Assembly (NCBI RefSeq): GCF_947494015.1
Contig: NZ_CANLTL010000014.1
Location: 62,001 to 126,000 of the forward strand
Reading direction: 5' to 3'
Source of the DNA: an uncultured Cellulomonas sp.
GTDB taxonomy: Bacteria; Actinomycetota; Actinomycetes; Actinomycetales; Cellulomonadaceae
Length of the DNA stretch: 64,000 nt
Shown: positions 19,160 through 27,312 of the stretch, in pieces
How the letters are laid out: every line of letters begins with the position of its first letter
Position numbering within the stretch: position 1 is the first letter of the stretch
Program-made: the position numbers and the translations under genes
Notes under the pieces: model-generated
Seen by the model: the letters and a program-made list of their open reading frames with translations, nothing else
The model's database searches: none
What the model was told of the DNA's origin: nothing

Positions 19160-19263
19160 GCGCGACCCGGTCACGCGTCGCCGGGGGAGGGGCCGGCGAG
19201 CCCGCGGGCGGCGGCATGGCCCCGCGGAGCCGGCCGGACGGTGCGGCCACAGGGGTGCGGCGT

Positions 19264-19306
19264 GGGACCAACGGCCCTACGCCGGGACCGCGTACGGCTG
19301 GACCGT
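19264..19306 (+). promoter_or_regulatory. DosR-type box and -10 for the 19362 membrane protein gene
   Basis: Box GGGACCAACGGCCC (19264-19277), 23-nt spacer, GACCGT (19301-19306). Predicted leader is about 50 nt. Confidence 0.65.
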
Positions 19307-19361
19307 GGTGGCGAGCGGGCAAGCGGTGGGCTGGCTCGTCGGCCCGGAGGGACGTGACCAG

Positions 19362-20027
19362 ATGCGACGGGTGTTCGGTCCGGCGATGATCTGGGGCCTG
19401 GTGCTGCTGGCGGTCAGCGGGATGATGCTGCTGAACCGGCTGGGCGCCCTGCCGAGCATCGCGCTGCTGTGGACCGTCGCCTTCGGCGGTGCGGGCGTGG
19501 CGCTGGGCCGTGCCGTCGTCACCGACCAGCGGCGGTGGTGGGCCGCGATCCCGGCCGGCGCGGCGTTCGGTCTGGCCGCGGTCACCGCGTGGTCGCAGCT
19601 TCCGCAGCACGACGACGGGGTCGGCGGCGCACTCGTCCTCGCCATGGTGGCGGCGGGGTTCTGGGTCGTGTACACCCGGGACCGCCACCGGTGGTGGGCC
19701 GTCGTCCCGGGCGGCGTGCTGGCGACGCTCGCGGTCGTCGTGGCGATGTCCTCCCTCACCGGCGGACCCCTCGAGGGGACCGCGATCGCGGCGGTGCTGT
19801 TCCTCGGCCTCGCCGGGACGTCGGCGCTGACCGCCACGCGACCCACCGCGGGTCCGCACCGCGGGACGACCACGCTGACGGCCGTGCTGGCCGCCGTCAG
19901 CCTCGCCTTCGCCGGCAGCGCGCTGCTCTCGGTGCGGGCGCTGGACTACGCGGGTCCCGCCGCGCTGGCGGTCACCGGAGCGCTGCTGGTCTGGTGGTCG
20001 ATCCCCCGGCACCACCGTCGGACCTGA
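19362..20027 (+). CDS. Multi-span membrane protein of unknown function
   Basis: 221 aa from ATG 19362 with GGAGGG 10 nt upstream. About seven or eight predicted helices (MIWGLVLLAVSGMMLLNRLG, IALLWTVAFGGAGVALG, WWAAIPAGAAFGLAAV and so on) paired with short charged loops containing RRWWA and RHRWWAVV, a repeated WW pattern that suggests an internal duplication. I do not recognise the family. Its DosR-type promoter makes it a candidate hypoxia-induced membrane protein. Confidence 0.75.
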   Translation: MRRVFGPAMIWGLVLLAVSGMMLLNRLGALPSIALLWTVAFGGAGVALGRAVVTDQRRWWAAIPAGAAFGLAAVTAWSQLPQHDDGVGGALVLAMVAAGFWVVYTRDRHRWWAVVPGGVLATLAVVVAMSSLTGGPLEGTAIAAVLFLGLAGTSALTATRPTAGPHRGTTTLTAVLAAVSLAFAGSALLSVRALDYAGPAALAVTGALLVWWSIPRHHRRT

Positions 20028-20136
20028 CGGCGGGCGCCCGCGAGGCTCGCCACGTCGGACGACCTCAGCGCCAGCGAGCACCGGCGTCCACCGGTCCGCC
20101 TGAGCCCGCCCCGCGGCGGAGCCGGGACGACCACCG

Positions 20137-20958
20137 TCAGGACCGCGGCACGGGGAGCTCCAGCGCGTCGCCGGGTTGCAGCACGTGCGCGCGGGGGCCG
20201 TGCGAGCGGGGCCCGTGCGCTCCCGGGCCGGCGCCCGGGCCGTCGCCCGGCTCGGCGAGCGCACGGGCGAACCGGGCGCCCGGTGTGGCCAGATGAGCCG
20301 TCATGACGCGGCGCATCCCGGCCGGGTGCAGCGTGCCCCAGTGCACGGGGACCGCGTCGTGCACGCCGGCGCGCCGGACCGCCTCCGCGGCGTGCAGGGG
20401 GTCGAGGTGCCCCGGGCCCAGGCTGGGTCCCCAGCCCCAGACCGGTACGGCGGCCACGTCGATGCGCCCGGCCCGGGTCCGGTCGCGCAGGCTGCGCATC
20501 CCGGGGAACAGGCCGGTGTCCCCGACCAGCCACGCGCTCACCCCGGCCGCCTCGACGAGGTGACCGACGGCGACGGCGCCGGGTCCGAACGGTTCGCGTC
20601 GACCGGAGTGGTGCGCGGTGACCGCGTGCACGACCACGCCGGCACCGACGTCCGCCGACTCACCGGGCCCCAGCTCGACGACGCCGGGCACGTCCCGGCG
20701 GGTGAGCCACGCCGCGGACCCGGGAGGCGCGACGACCAGCGGCGATGCCAGCCGGCGCAGCGAGGGCAGGTCGCAGTGGTCGTGGTGCAGGTGGGACAGC
20801 AGCACGACGTCGACACCGGTCGCCAGCAGCCGGCGCCGCTGCGGTGGGGCGTCGTCGGCGTGCCGGAGCAGGCCGACGCGGTGGCGCAGCAGCGGGTCGG
20901 CCACGATCGTCAGTCCGCCCAGCTCGAGCAGCACCGTCGAGTGGCCGAGCCAGGTCAT
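20137..20958 (-). CDS. Metallo-beta-lactamase fold hydrolase (UlaG/NAPE-PLD-like)
   Basis: 273 aa from ATG 20958, 10 nt after the phosphodiesterase stop; GTG 20964 is the alternative. The metal-binding motif is present as SHLHHDHCD, preceded by the MTWLGHSTVLLELGGLTIVADPLL block typical of the UlaG/YtnP-like and NAPE-PLD branch, with later histidine/aspartate ligands in AHHSGR, VGDTG and VHWGTLHP. Probably hydrolyses an ester or phosphodiester bond; substrate unknown. The C-terminus has a low-complexity GPGAGPGAHGPRSHGPRAH stretch. It shares the operon and DosR-type promoter of the upstream phosphodiesterase. Confidence 0.85.
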   Translation of the reverse strand: MTWLGHSTVLLELGGLTIVADPLLRHRVGLLRHADDAPPQRRRLLATGVDVVLLSHLHHDHCDLPSLRRLASPLVVAPPGSAAWLTRRDVPGVVELGPGESADVGAGVVVHAVTAHHSGRREPFGPGAVAVGHLVEAAGVSAWLVGDTGLFPGMRSLRDRTRAGRIDVAAVPVWGWGPSLGPGHLDPLHAAEAVRRAGVHDAVPVHWGTLHPAGMRRVMTAHLATPGARFARALAEPGDGPGAGPGAHGPRSHGPRAHVLQPGDALELPVPRS

Positions 20959-20968
20959 CCGCACCGGG

Positions 20969-22438
20969 TCACGCCCCGGCGCCGGCTGCGGGGCGGGCCG
21001 GGGCGCCGGGGCGCCGGACACCCGACGGCGGGACCGGCTGATCCCGCTCGGGCGTCCGCAGGCCGAGGTCGGCGAGCCACCGCACGAGCTGCACGTGGAC
21101 CGCCTCCGCGCCGACCAGCGTCTCGCTCCCGGGCACGGTCCGGTCCAGGAGGTCGGCGTCGACCGCCAGCTCCGTGGGGTGCGCCAGGAAGGCCCTGTTC
21201 TGCGGCCCGCCGAGCCCGCCGTGCGACCCGACGAGCTCCTCGAACGGGTGCACGGTCCCGCCGGCGTCGACGGTCGAGTGCACCACGACATCGGCACAGC
21301 CCGGGAGCGACGCGAGCCGGCGCAGGTCCGAGACCGCGCGTGGACCGAACGGCCGGAGCGGGTCCACGCCGTCGACGGCGTCCGTGCCGAGGTCGCGCGC
21401 GCCGCGCGCGCCGACGACGACCGGTGCATCCGGGCCGGGCACCAGCAGGAAGCCGACGCCCGGCTGGCTCAGCAGGGCCTGCACCAGCCGGGGGCGCGTG
21501 GCAGCCACCGTGGCCAGCGACGGGCGCTCGGGCAGGTCGCGGAACCAGACGAGCCCCAGGTTGCCGGAGGCGGCGACGACCACGGCGCCGTCGTCCGCCG
21601 CCCCGGCGGCCGGCCGGCGCACCACCTGGTCCAGCCGTCGCCCGCTCACCCGCCGGAACGGGACCCCGTCGCTCTGGCCGTGGTCGGACAGGACCACGAC
21701 GCGGTAGCGACGCGGCGCGTCGCCGGCGGCCCGGGCCAGCTCGCCCAGCGCCGCGTCCAGGCCGGCGAGGCCGTCCACGGCTCGTCGACCGGCGGGCCCG
21801 GCATGGTGCGCGCGCTCGTCGTAGCCGACGAGGTCGACGACCACCACCGGCGTGCCCAGCGCCATCTCGTGGCGCACCAGCGCGACCTCGAGGCGCTGCA
21901 GCACCGACACCGAGAGGCTGTCGAGCGCGACGTCGCGCAGGTGACGCACGGCGGGCGGCACCTCGGGCCGGTGCCGCCGCCTCGCGGGGCCGCCGGTCGG
22001 ACCCAGGGCCAGCCCGCGGCTGACCACGAGGTGACTGCGCGGGGCGTCCCCGCTGAACATCGTCCCGATGCTCACCCCGCCGTCGGCCAGCAGGCCGCGT
22101 CCGTTCGTCAGGCGCCGCTCGACCCGCGCCGCGTCGGCCGGTCGACGGGAGACCAGGAAGCGGCCGGTGGACTTCTCGAACCACCGGAAGGCGGGGACGG
22201 CGGTGCTGGTGCCGTGCAGCAGCCCGGCCTGGCTGGCGGGGGTGGTCGCGGGCACCCGGCACCACCACTCCTCCAGCCGGTGGGAGCCGTGCGCCAGCCA
22301 GGTCCCCAGCACCGGGCACCGGCCGCCGGCGAGGGCCTGGCGCAGCAGCGGCGCAGGCACCCCGTCCCACTGCACGACCAGGAGCCCGGGCGGACGGCGG
22401 TCCGCCGTCCGCCCACCGATCTCGCTGCGCGGCGCCAT
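20969..22438 (-). CDS. Alkaline phosphatase superfamily / type I phosphodiesterase-like protein
   Basis: 489 aa from ATG 22438 (GGGAG upstream). LLVVQWDGVP near residues 19-28 supplies the first metal aspartate, TTPASQAG the probable threonine nucleophile, VDLVGYDERAHHAGP the aspartate/histidine metal ligands and LSDHGQSDG the DHG motif, all in the order of the alkaline phosphatase/nucleotide pyrophosphatase superfamily. A C-terminal block has GSHGGLGGPQNRAFLAHP. No signal peptide is visible, so it may be cytosolic. Paired with the downstream MBL-fold gene in one DosR-type unit; the two could act on the same phospholipid or nucleotide-like substrate (inference). Confidence 0.83.
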   Translation of the reverse strand: MAPRSEIGGRTADRRPPGLLVVQWDGVPAPLLRQALAGGRCPVLGTWLAHGSHRLEEWWCRVPATTPASQAGLLHGTSTAVPAFRWFEKSTGRFLVSRRPADAARVERRLTNGRGLLADGGVSIGTMFSGDAPRSHLVVSRGLALGPTGGPARRRHRPEVPPAVRHLRDVALDSLSVSVLQRLEVALVRHEMALGTPVVVVDLVGYDERAHHAGPAGRRAVDGLAGLDAALGELARAAGDAPRRYRVVVLSDHGQSDGVPFRRVSGRRLDQVVRRPAAGAADDGAVVVAASGNLGLVWFRDLPERPSLATVAATRPRLVQALLSQPGVGFLLVPGPDAPVVVGARGARDLGTDAVDGVDPLRPFGPRAVSDLRRLASLPGCADVVVHSTVDAGGTVHPFEELVGSHGGLGGPQNRAFLAHPTELAVDADLLDRTVPGSETLVGAEAVHVQLVRWLADLGLRTPERDQPVPPSGVRRPGAPARPAAGAGA

Positions 22439-22554
22439 GGTGCTCCCTCGGCGGACGACACCTGTGGGTGCCGTCCGCAGGCGTAGCGGGGACGCCCTCG
22501 GACGCCGACCCACCGCACGACGCACCGCAGGCCACCCTCTCCCCGGACGGCTCC

Positions 22555-22598
22555 AGCGTCGACCCCGGACGGGCGCGGCGTCGAGGGACCAATGGCCC
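22555..22598 (-). promoter_or_regulatory. DosR-type box and -10 for the phosphodiesterase/MBL operon
   Basis: Transcription-sense box GGGCCATTGGTCCC (22598-22585), 24-nt spacer, GACGCT (22560-22555). Predicted leader is about 110 nt. The box could also assist the divergent promoter 37 bp away. Confidence 0.6.
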
Positions 22599-22634
22599 GT
22601 GCACCGTGCCGGCCCGTCGCCGCGGCAGCGGTCC

Positions 22635-22677
22635 GGGACCTTGGCCACTGCCGCGCCACCGACCGGCGGACCAGCCT
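22635..22677 (+). promoter_or_regulatory. DosR-type box and -10 for the P1B-5 ATPase gene
   Basis: Box GGGACCTTGGCCAC (22635-22648), 23-nt spacer, CAGCCT (22672-22677), then 6 nt to ATG 22684, so probably leaderless. Confidence 0.65.
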
Positions 22678-22683
22678 GGGGTC

Positions 22684-25008
22684 ATGGTCCGCACCGCCGA
22701 TCGCGACGTCCGACGGGTGGTCGACCACGTCGACGTGGTCCTGTTCTGGGCCGCGACCGCCGGGCTCCTGGGTGGGGGAGCGACGCGGCTGCTGGGGCAG
22801 CCGGCGATCGCCGAGGTGGTGTGGACGGCCGGCGCGGTGCTGGGTCTCGCCGCGTCCGGCGGCTGGCTGGTCGGCGCGATCCGCCGCCACCAGCCGACGG
22901 TGGACGTGATCGCCGCACTCGCGTTGGGCGGTGCGCTGGCGATCGGTGAGCCGCTGGCCGGGGCGCTGATCACCGTCATGCTGGCCAGCGGCCGCATGCT
23001 CGACGCACGCGCCCAGCGCCGGGCCCGACGCGATCTGAGCGCGCTCGTCCAGCGCATCCCGCAGCGGGCGCGCCGGCGGGTGGGGGACGTGATCGACGAG
23101 GTCCCGGTGGACGACGTGGCCGTGGGTGACCGCCTCCTCGTCGCGCGCGGGGAGATCGTGCCCGTCGACGGACGACTGCTCGTGGGTGCGACCCTCGACG
23201 AGTCCGCGTTGACCGGCGAGCCGCTCCCCGTGGAGCGGTACGCGGGCGACGACGTCCGCAGCGGGGTGACGAACGCCGGCTCACCGATCGACATGATCGC
23301 CGGTGCGCCGGCGGCCGGGTCGACCTACGCCGGCGTGGTCCGACTCGTGCAGCAGGCACAGGCGTCCTCGGCGCCGCTGGTCCGCACCGCCGACCGGTTC
23401 GCCGTGTTCTTCGTCCCCCTGACCCTCGCGCTGGCGGGCGCGGCGTGGGCGCTCGCAGGCGACCCGGTCCGGGCGGTGGCGGTCCTGGTCGTGGCCACCC
23501 CGTGCCCGCTGCTGCTGGCCGCGCCGATCGCCCTGGTGTCCGGCCTGTCCTCCACGGCGCGCCACGGCGTCGTCGTCAAGGGGGGTGCGGCTCTCGAGGC
23601 GCTCGCGCGTCCGGGCGTCGTCCTGTTCGACAAGACCGGCACGCTCACCCAGGGACGCCCCACGTTGACCGAGGTCCTCGCGGCGGGCGCCGACCCGGCC
23701 CCGGACGAGCTGCTGCGCCTGGCCGCGTGCCTCGAGCAGGTCTCGCCGCACGTCCTCGCCGGCCCGATCGTGTCCGCCGCGAGCCGACGTGGGCTGCACC
23801 TGCAGCCGCCGGCCGACGTGCAGGAGGTGCACGGGCGCGGCCTGCGGGGGCGGGTCGGGAGTCGGACCGTGGCGGTCGGCGCGCTGGCCTGGCTGGAGGG
23901 CGCAGGGGCCGGCGGGTGGGCGCGGGCCGTGCGCCGACGGGCGGCCCTGGAGGGCGCGTCGACGGTCTTCGTCGCCGTCGACGACGTGCTGGCCGGGGCG
24001 ATCCTGCTGAGCGACCCGCTGCGGCCCGACGCGCCCCGCATGGTGCGTGCCCTGCGCACCGCGGGGGTCGGCCGGGTGGTGCTGGTGACCGGCGACCGGG
24101 CGGACGTCGCGCAGGCGGTCGGGCGGGTCGTCGGCGTCGACTCCGTGCACGCCGAGCTGGACCCCGCGGGGAAGGTCGAGGTCATCCGGCGGGAAGGGAG
24201 CCGCTCGGTGTCGGTCATGGTGGGCGACGGGCTCAACGACGCACCCGCGCTCGCCGCGGCCGGCATCGGCGTCGCGCTGGGCGCGCGAGGCGCCACCGCG
24301 TCGTCCGAGGCGGCCGACGTCGTGCTGACGGTCGACCGCGTGGACGCGCTCGCGGACGCCATCCTCATCGCCCGACGGTCGACCGCGATCGCGCGGCAAG
24401 CCGTCGGTATCGGGATGGGGCTGTCCGTCGCGGCGATGGCCGCGGCGGCCGCGGGCGCGCTGCCGCCGGTCACGGGCGCCGCACTGCAGGAGATGATCGA
24501 CGTCGTCGCGATCCTGGTCGCCCTGCGGGCCGTGCGCCCCGGACCGCTGCACACGCCGGCCATGCCACCGGCCGACGTCGCGACCGTGCACCGGCTCTGG
24601 CTCGAGCACCAGTCCGTGCAGTCGCTGGTCGACCGGCTGCGGACGGTGGCCGACGCGCTGACCGACGAGCAGGTCGACCTCGCCGACGTCCGCCTCCTGA
24701 CCGACCGCCTGGAGCTCGAGCTCGTCGCGCACGAGAGCGCGGACGAGGACCAGCTCGTCCCGATCGCCGCGCGGGCGCTCGGCGGGACCGAGACGACGGC
24801 GGCCCTGAGCCGCACGCACGCGGAGATCGTCGAGCAGGTCGGGCGCCTGCGGCGCCTCCTCGACGAGGTCGACCGCGACGGCGCGGCCCCGCAGGACGTC
24901 GTCGACCTCCGCAGGATGCTCTACGGGCTGTACGCGGTGCTCCGGTTGCACAACGCCCAGGAGGACGAGCAGATCTTCAGCCTGGTGCCGACCCTCGCGC
25001 GGCAGTGA
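22684..25008 (+). CDS. P1B-5-type metal ATPase with C-terminal hemerythrin-like domain
   Basis: 774 aa from ATG 22684. Helix-4 metal motif TPCP at 272-275, TGEP, phosphorylation site D316 in FDKTGTLT, SPH at 354-356 in place of the usual SEHP, GDGLNDAPAL, and QEMID at 602-606. TPCP plus QExxD is the signature of the P1B-5 subgroup (Fe2+/Ni2+/Co2+ efflux). There is no N-terminal heavy-metal domain. Residues about 625-774 form a four-helix hemerythrin-like domain with H683/E688 (AHESADED), H712 (THAEI) and H756/E760 (LHNAQEDEQ) as candidate di-iron ligands. Hemerythrin-tailed P1B-5 pumps are known. Coupling to an oxygen-responsive promoter suggests iron or oxygen control of transport. Confidence 0.92.
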   Translation: MVRTADRDVRRVVDHVDVVLFWAATAGLLGGGATRLLGQPAIAEVVWTAGAVLGLAASGGWLVGAIRRHQPTVDVIAALALGGALAIGEPLAGALITVMLASGRMLDARAQRRARRDLSALVQRIPQRARRRVGDVIDEVPVDDVAVGDRLLVARGEIVPVDGRLLVGATLDESALTGEPLPVERYAGDDVRSGVTNAGSPIDMIAGAPAAGSTYAGVVRLVQQAQASSAPLVRTADRFAVFFVPLTLALAGAAWALAGDPVRAVAVLVVATPCPLLLAAPIALVSGLSSTARHGVVVKGGAALEALARPGVVLFDKTGTLTQGRPTLTEVLAAGADPAPDELLRLAACLEQVSPHVLAGPIVSAASRRGLHLQPPADVQEVHGRGLRGRVGSRTVAVGALAWLEGAGAGGWARAVRRRAALEGASTVFVAVDDVLAGAILLSDPLRPDAPRMVRALRTAGVGRVVLVTGDRADVAQAVGRVVGVDSVHAELDPAGKVEVIRREGSRSVSVMVGDGLNDAPALAAAGIGVALGARGATASSEAADVVLTVDRVDALADAILIARRSTAIARQAVGIGMGLSVAAMAAAAAGALPPVTGAALQEMIDVVAILVALRAVRPGPLHTPAMPPADVATVHRLWLEHQSVQSLVDRLRTVADALTDEQVDLADVRLLTDRLELELVAHESADEDQLVPIAARALGGTETTAALSRTHAEIVEQVGRLRRLLDEVDRDGAAPQDVVDLRRMLYGLYAVLRLHNAQEDEQIFSLVPTLARQ

Positions 25009-25011
25009 CGG

Positions 25012-25048
25012 CCGTCGCCGGCCGGGGCCGCGGTCCGCTCGGCGACGG
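25012..25048. terminator. Bidirectional terminator hairpin
   Basis: Perfect 9-bp inverted repeat CCGTCGCCG (25012-25020) / CGGCGACGG (25040-25048) filling the gap between convergent genes. Confidence 0.6.
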
Positions 25049-25990
25049 TCACGTCTCGGCGGCACGGTCGGGCGTCGTGTCGGCGCTGCGCCGCCCCGCC
25101 GCGGCGTCGTCGACCGCGTCGAGGAACACGCGCAGCTGGTGCGGCGGGCAGTGAACCAGGTGCGGGCGGCGCGCCGCCAGCTCGAGGAGCACGGTGCGCC
25201 CGTGGTCGTCGGGGTGCACCGCGACCGGGCCGCTGCGCACCGATCCGGCCAGCCCGCGGCGCAACGTGTCGAGGTCGGTCCGCCAGGTGCCGCTCGGCAG
25301 CGCGGGGTGCAGGGGCGTGGGCCGCAGGGAGAGGTCGACGTGGTCGGGATCGTCCGGCAGCCAGCCCAGGACGAGCTCCAGCCGCCAGCGGTCCCGGTCG
25401 GGGTGGGTGGGGCGGGCCCGGTTGACGACGATGGTGCGGCGCACCGGCGCGGGCCGCGGGCGCAGCGGCTCCGCCGCTCCGGCGCGGCTCGGGGCGTCGT
25501 GCGGCGGGACGTCGGACGTCCCGGCGCCCAGCGCGGCCCACATGACCTTGCCACCGTCCTCGTGCTGGTACCCGCCGTGGCGACGGGCCAGCGTCTGCAC
25601 CACGTACAGCCCGTAGCGGGCACCCCGCGGCTCGGCGACGTCGGGCGTGCACGGCCCGTCCCACCAGCCCGCGTCGAAGCCCGGGTCGCGGTCGTGCACC
25701 GCGACCACCAGCTCGTCGTCGTGCCGGATCAGGTGCAGCTCGAGGAAGGTCTGCGCGTGGATGACGGCGTTGGTGACCAGCTCGCCGGCGACCAGGGTCG
25801 CCGCATCGGTGAGCTCCGGCAGCCGCCACGCCGAGCAGGCGACGCGGGCCAGCTCGCGCGCCCGGTGCGGGACGAACGGCCCCGGCGGTGCCGCCAGCGA
25901 CGCCGGCCGGGCGAGCAACGGCGACGGGAGCTGGACCGCCGGTCGGCGGACCAGGTCGATCCGCGGCCGGTCCACCCGGCGATCGTCCAT
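25049..25990 (-). CDS. RsbW-like ATP-binding protein with SsgA-like C-terminal domain
   Basis: 313 aa from ATG 25990. Residues about 40-155 form a GHKL/HATPase_c_2 domain of the anti-sigma/serine kinase type: GELVTNAVIHAQT (N-box), VAVHDRDPGF (G1-like DxDPG) and RGARYGLYVVQTLARRHG (G2-like). Residues about 205-300 (PDDPDHVDLSLRPTPL..W..DLDTLRRGL..G.V.VHP..VLLEL..LRVFLDAV) resemble the SsgA cell-division regulator family of actinomycetes; that second call is inference from pattern. No DosR-type box precedes it. Likely a regulatory switch protein rather than an enzyme of metabolism. Confidence 0.72.
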   Translation of the reverse strand: MDDRRVDRPRIDLVRRPAVQLPSPLLARPASLAAPPGPFVPHRARELARVACSAWRLPELTDAATLVAGELVTNAVIHAQTFLELHLIRHDDELVVAVHDRDPGFDAGWWDGPCTPDVAEPRGARYGLYVVQTLARRHGGYQHEDGGKVMWAALGAGTSDVPPHDAPSRAGAAEPLRPRPAPVRRTIVVNRARPTHPDRDRWRLELVLGWLPDDPDHVDLSLRPTPLHPALPSGTWRTDLDTLRRGLAGSVRSGPVAVHPDDHGRTVLLELAARRPHLVHCPPHQLRVFLDAVDDAAAGRRSADTTPDRAAET

Positions 25991-26176
25991 GGCGCACCCC
26001 CGTGTGCCCGCACGCACCGGCCCCGAGGCTGGCGCGCCTACCCCACGCCTGCCGCACCATCCTGCGCCGGAGTCCGCTCCGCCGACAGCCCTGACGGGCG
26101 ACCGGTCGGCCGGGCGCTCAGGCCCGGCCGACCAGGATGCGGCTCAGGTAGGCCGTCGCACCGTCGACGGTGACGA

Positions 26177-27055
26177 TCACTGCGCCGGCAGCCCGTGCAC
26201 CACCAGCACGGTCGTATCCGCGCCGCGGACCACCTCGTTGCTGACGGCGCCCAGGAGCATCCCCCGGAAAGCCCCCATGCCGCGCGAGCCGACGACCATC
26301 AGCGCCGCCCCGTGGGACATCTCCACCAGGGCGTGCACGGCGTCGTCGTCCACCAGGTCGACCCGGACGTCAAGGCCGGGGTACTCGGCGCGCAGCTGGT
26401 CGGCGACCTGGCGGGCGGCGCGGTGGGTGGGGTCGTTCTCGTCGGAGGTCGCCAGCGGCGGCAGCCCCAGCCCCTCCCCACCGTAGGGTGCGAGGAGCGT
26501 CGGGCGGGCGTGGGCGACCACGAGCGGGAGGTCGCGCAGGAGCGCCTCGCGGGCCGCGACCTGAGCGGCCACGACGGAGGACGGCGAGCCGTCCACCCCC
26601 ACCACGACCGGGGCGCTCGCGTCGTCCTTCACCTCGCGCACGATGGTGACCGGGCACTGGGAGTGCGCCGCGAGATGCGCGCTCACGCGCCCCAGACGCG
26701 AACGTCCGGCGTGGCCCCGTGCGCCCACGACGAGCAGCTGCGCCTCCTCGCTGAGCGTCCGCAGCTCGGGGACCTCCGGGCCGTGCAGCAGCCGGGTGGA
26801 GATCGTCAGGTCGGGGTGATCCTGGCGCGCCAGATCCAGCTGCTCGGCGAGGTACTCCTTCGCCTCGGTGTCGAACCGCAGGTCGTCCAGCACGGGGTAC
26901 CAGGACCACTGCGCGATCTCGCGCGGTTCCTGGTACGTCCGGGCCAGGACCGCCTCGGCCCCGCGCAGCTCGGCCTCGGCGAGACCCCACTGGATCGTCT
27001 CGGCGCTGTGCGTGCCGCCGTCCACCGCGATGACCACCGGGCCGTTGTGGCGCAT
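26177..27055 (-). CDS. Two-domain universal stress protein
   Basis: 292 aa from ATG 27055 (GAGGAGG upstream). Two UspA domains, PVVIAVDGGTHSAETIQWGL and APVVVGVDGSPSSVVAAQVA, each with its ATP loop (VVGARGHAGRSRLGRVSAHL and VVGSRGMGAFRGMLLGAVS). Closest in architecture to the USPs at 18037 and 38614, so the island carries at least three tandem-domain paralogues plus one single-domain USP. Preceded by a near-perfect DosR-type palindrome. The 186-bp stretch downstream (25991-26176) shows no credible gene. Confidence 0.93.
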   Translation of the reverse strand: MRHNGPVVIAVDGGTHSAETIQWGLAEAELRGAEAVLARTYQEPREIAQWSWYPVLDDLRFDTEAKEYLAEQLDLARQDHPDLTISTRLLHGPEVPELRTLSEEAQLLVVGARGHAGRSRLGRVSAHLAAHSQCPVTIVREVKDDASAPVVVGVDGSPSSVVAAQVAAREALLRDLPLVVAHARPTLLAPYGGEGLGLPPLATSDENDPTHRAARQVADQLRAEYPGLDVRVDLVDDDAVHALVEMSHGAALMVVGSRGMGAFRGMLLGAVSNEVVRGADTTVLVVHGLPAQ

Positions 27056-27101
27056 GTCGACCTCCTCGGAAGGACCGGGGCCCGTGCGGACCCGTACCCC
27101 C

Positions 27102-27145
27102 AGCGTGGCGCAGCCCACCCGCCCGTCGGCAGGGACTTCGGTCCC
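27102..27145 (-). promoter_or_regulatory. DosR-type box and -10 for the 27055 usp gene
   Basis: Transcription-sense box GGGACCGAAGTCCC (27145-27132), 24-nt spacer, CACGCT (27107-27102). Predicted leader is about 40 nt. Confidence 0.7.
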
Positions 27146-27312
27146 GGCGAGGACCCCGGCGTCCCTCGGTGGCCCGCCGCTCCCCGCGGGGCAGCCGACG
27201 GTGGACCGACCGCGACCGTGGTGGGCGAGCTCGACCGCCGCTCCGTGCGGTGGCTGCATGCGCCGTCGGCGTCCGGCGCGAGGCGACGTCCTCGGCACGG
27301 GCGCCGCGGGAC

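Noticed and set aside
18020-19174. Upstream extension of the P2-ATPase frame across the usp gene
   Set aside because: The extension is Arg/Pro-rich and antisense-like in character, overlapping a clear two-domain USP on the same strand in another frame.
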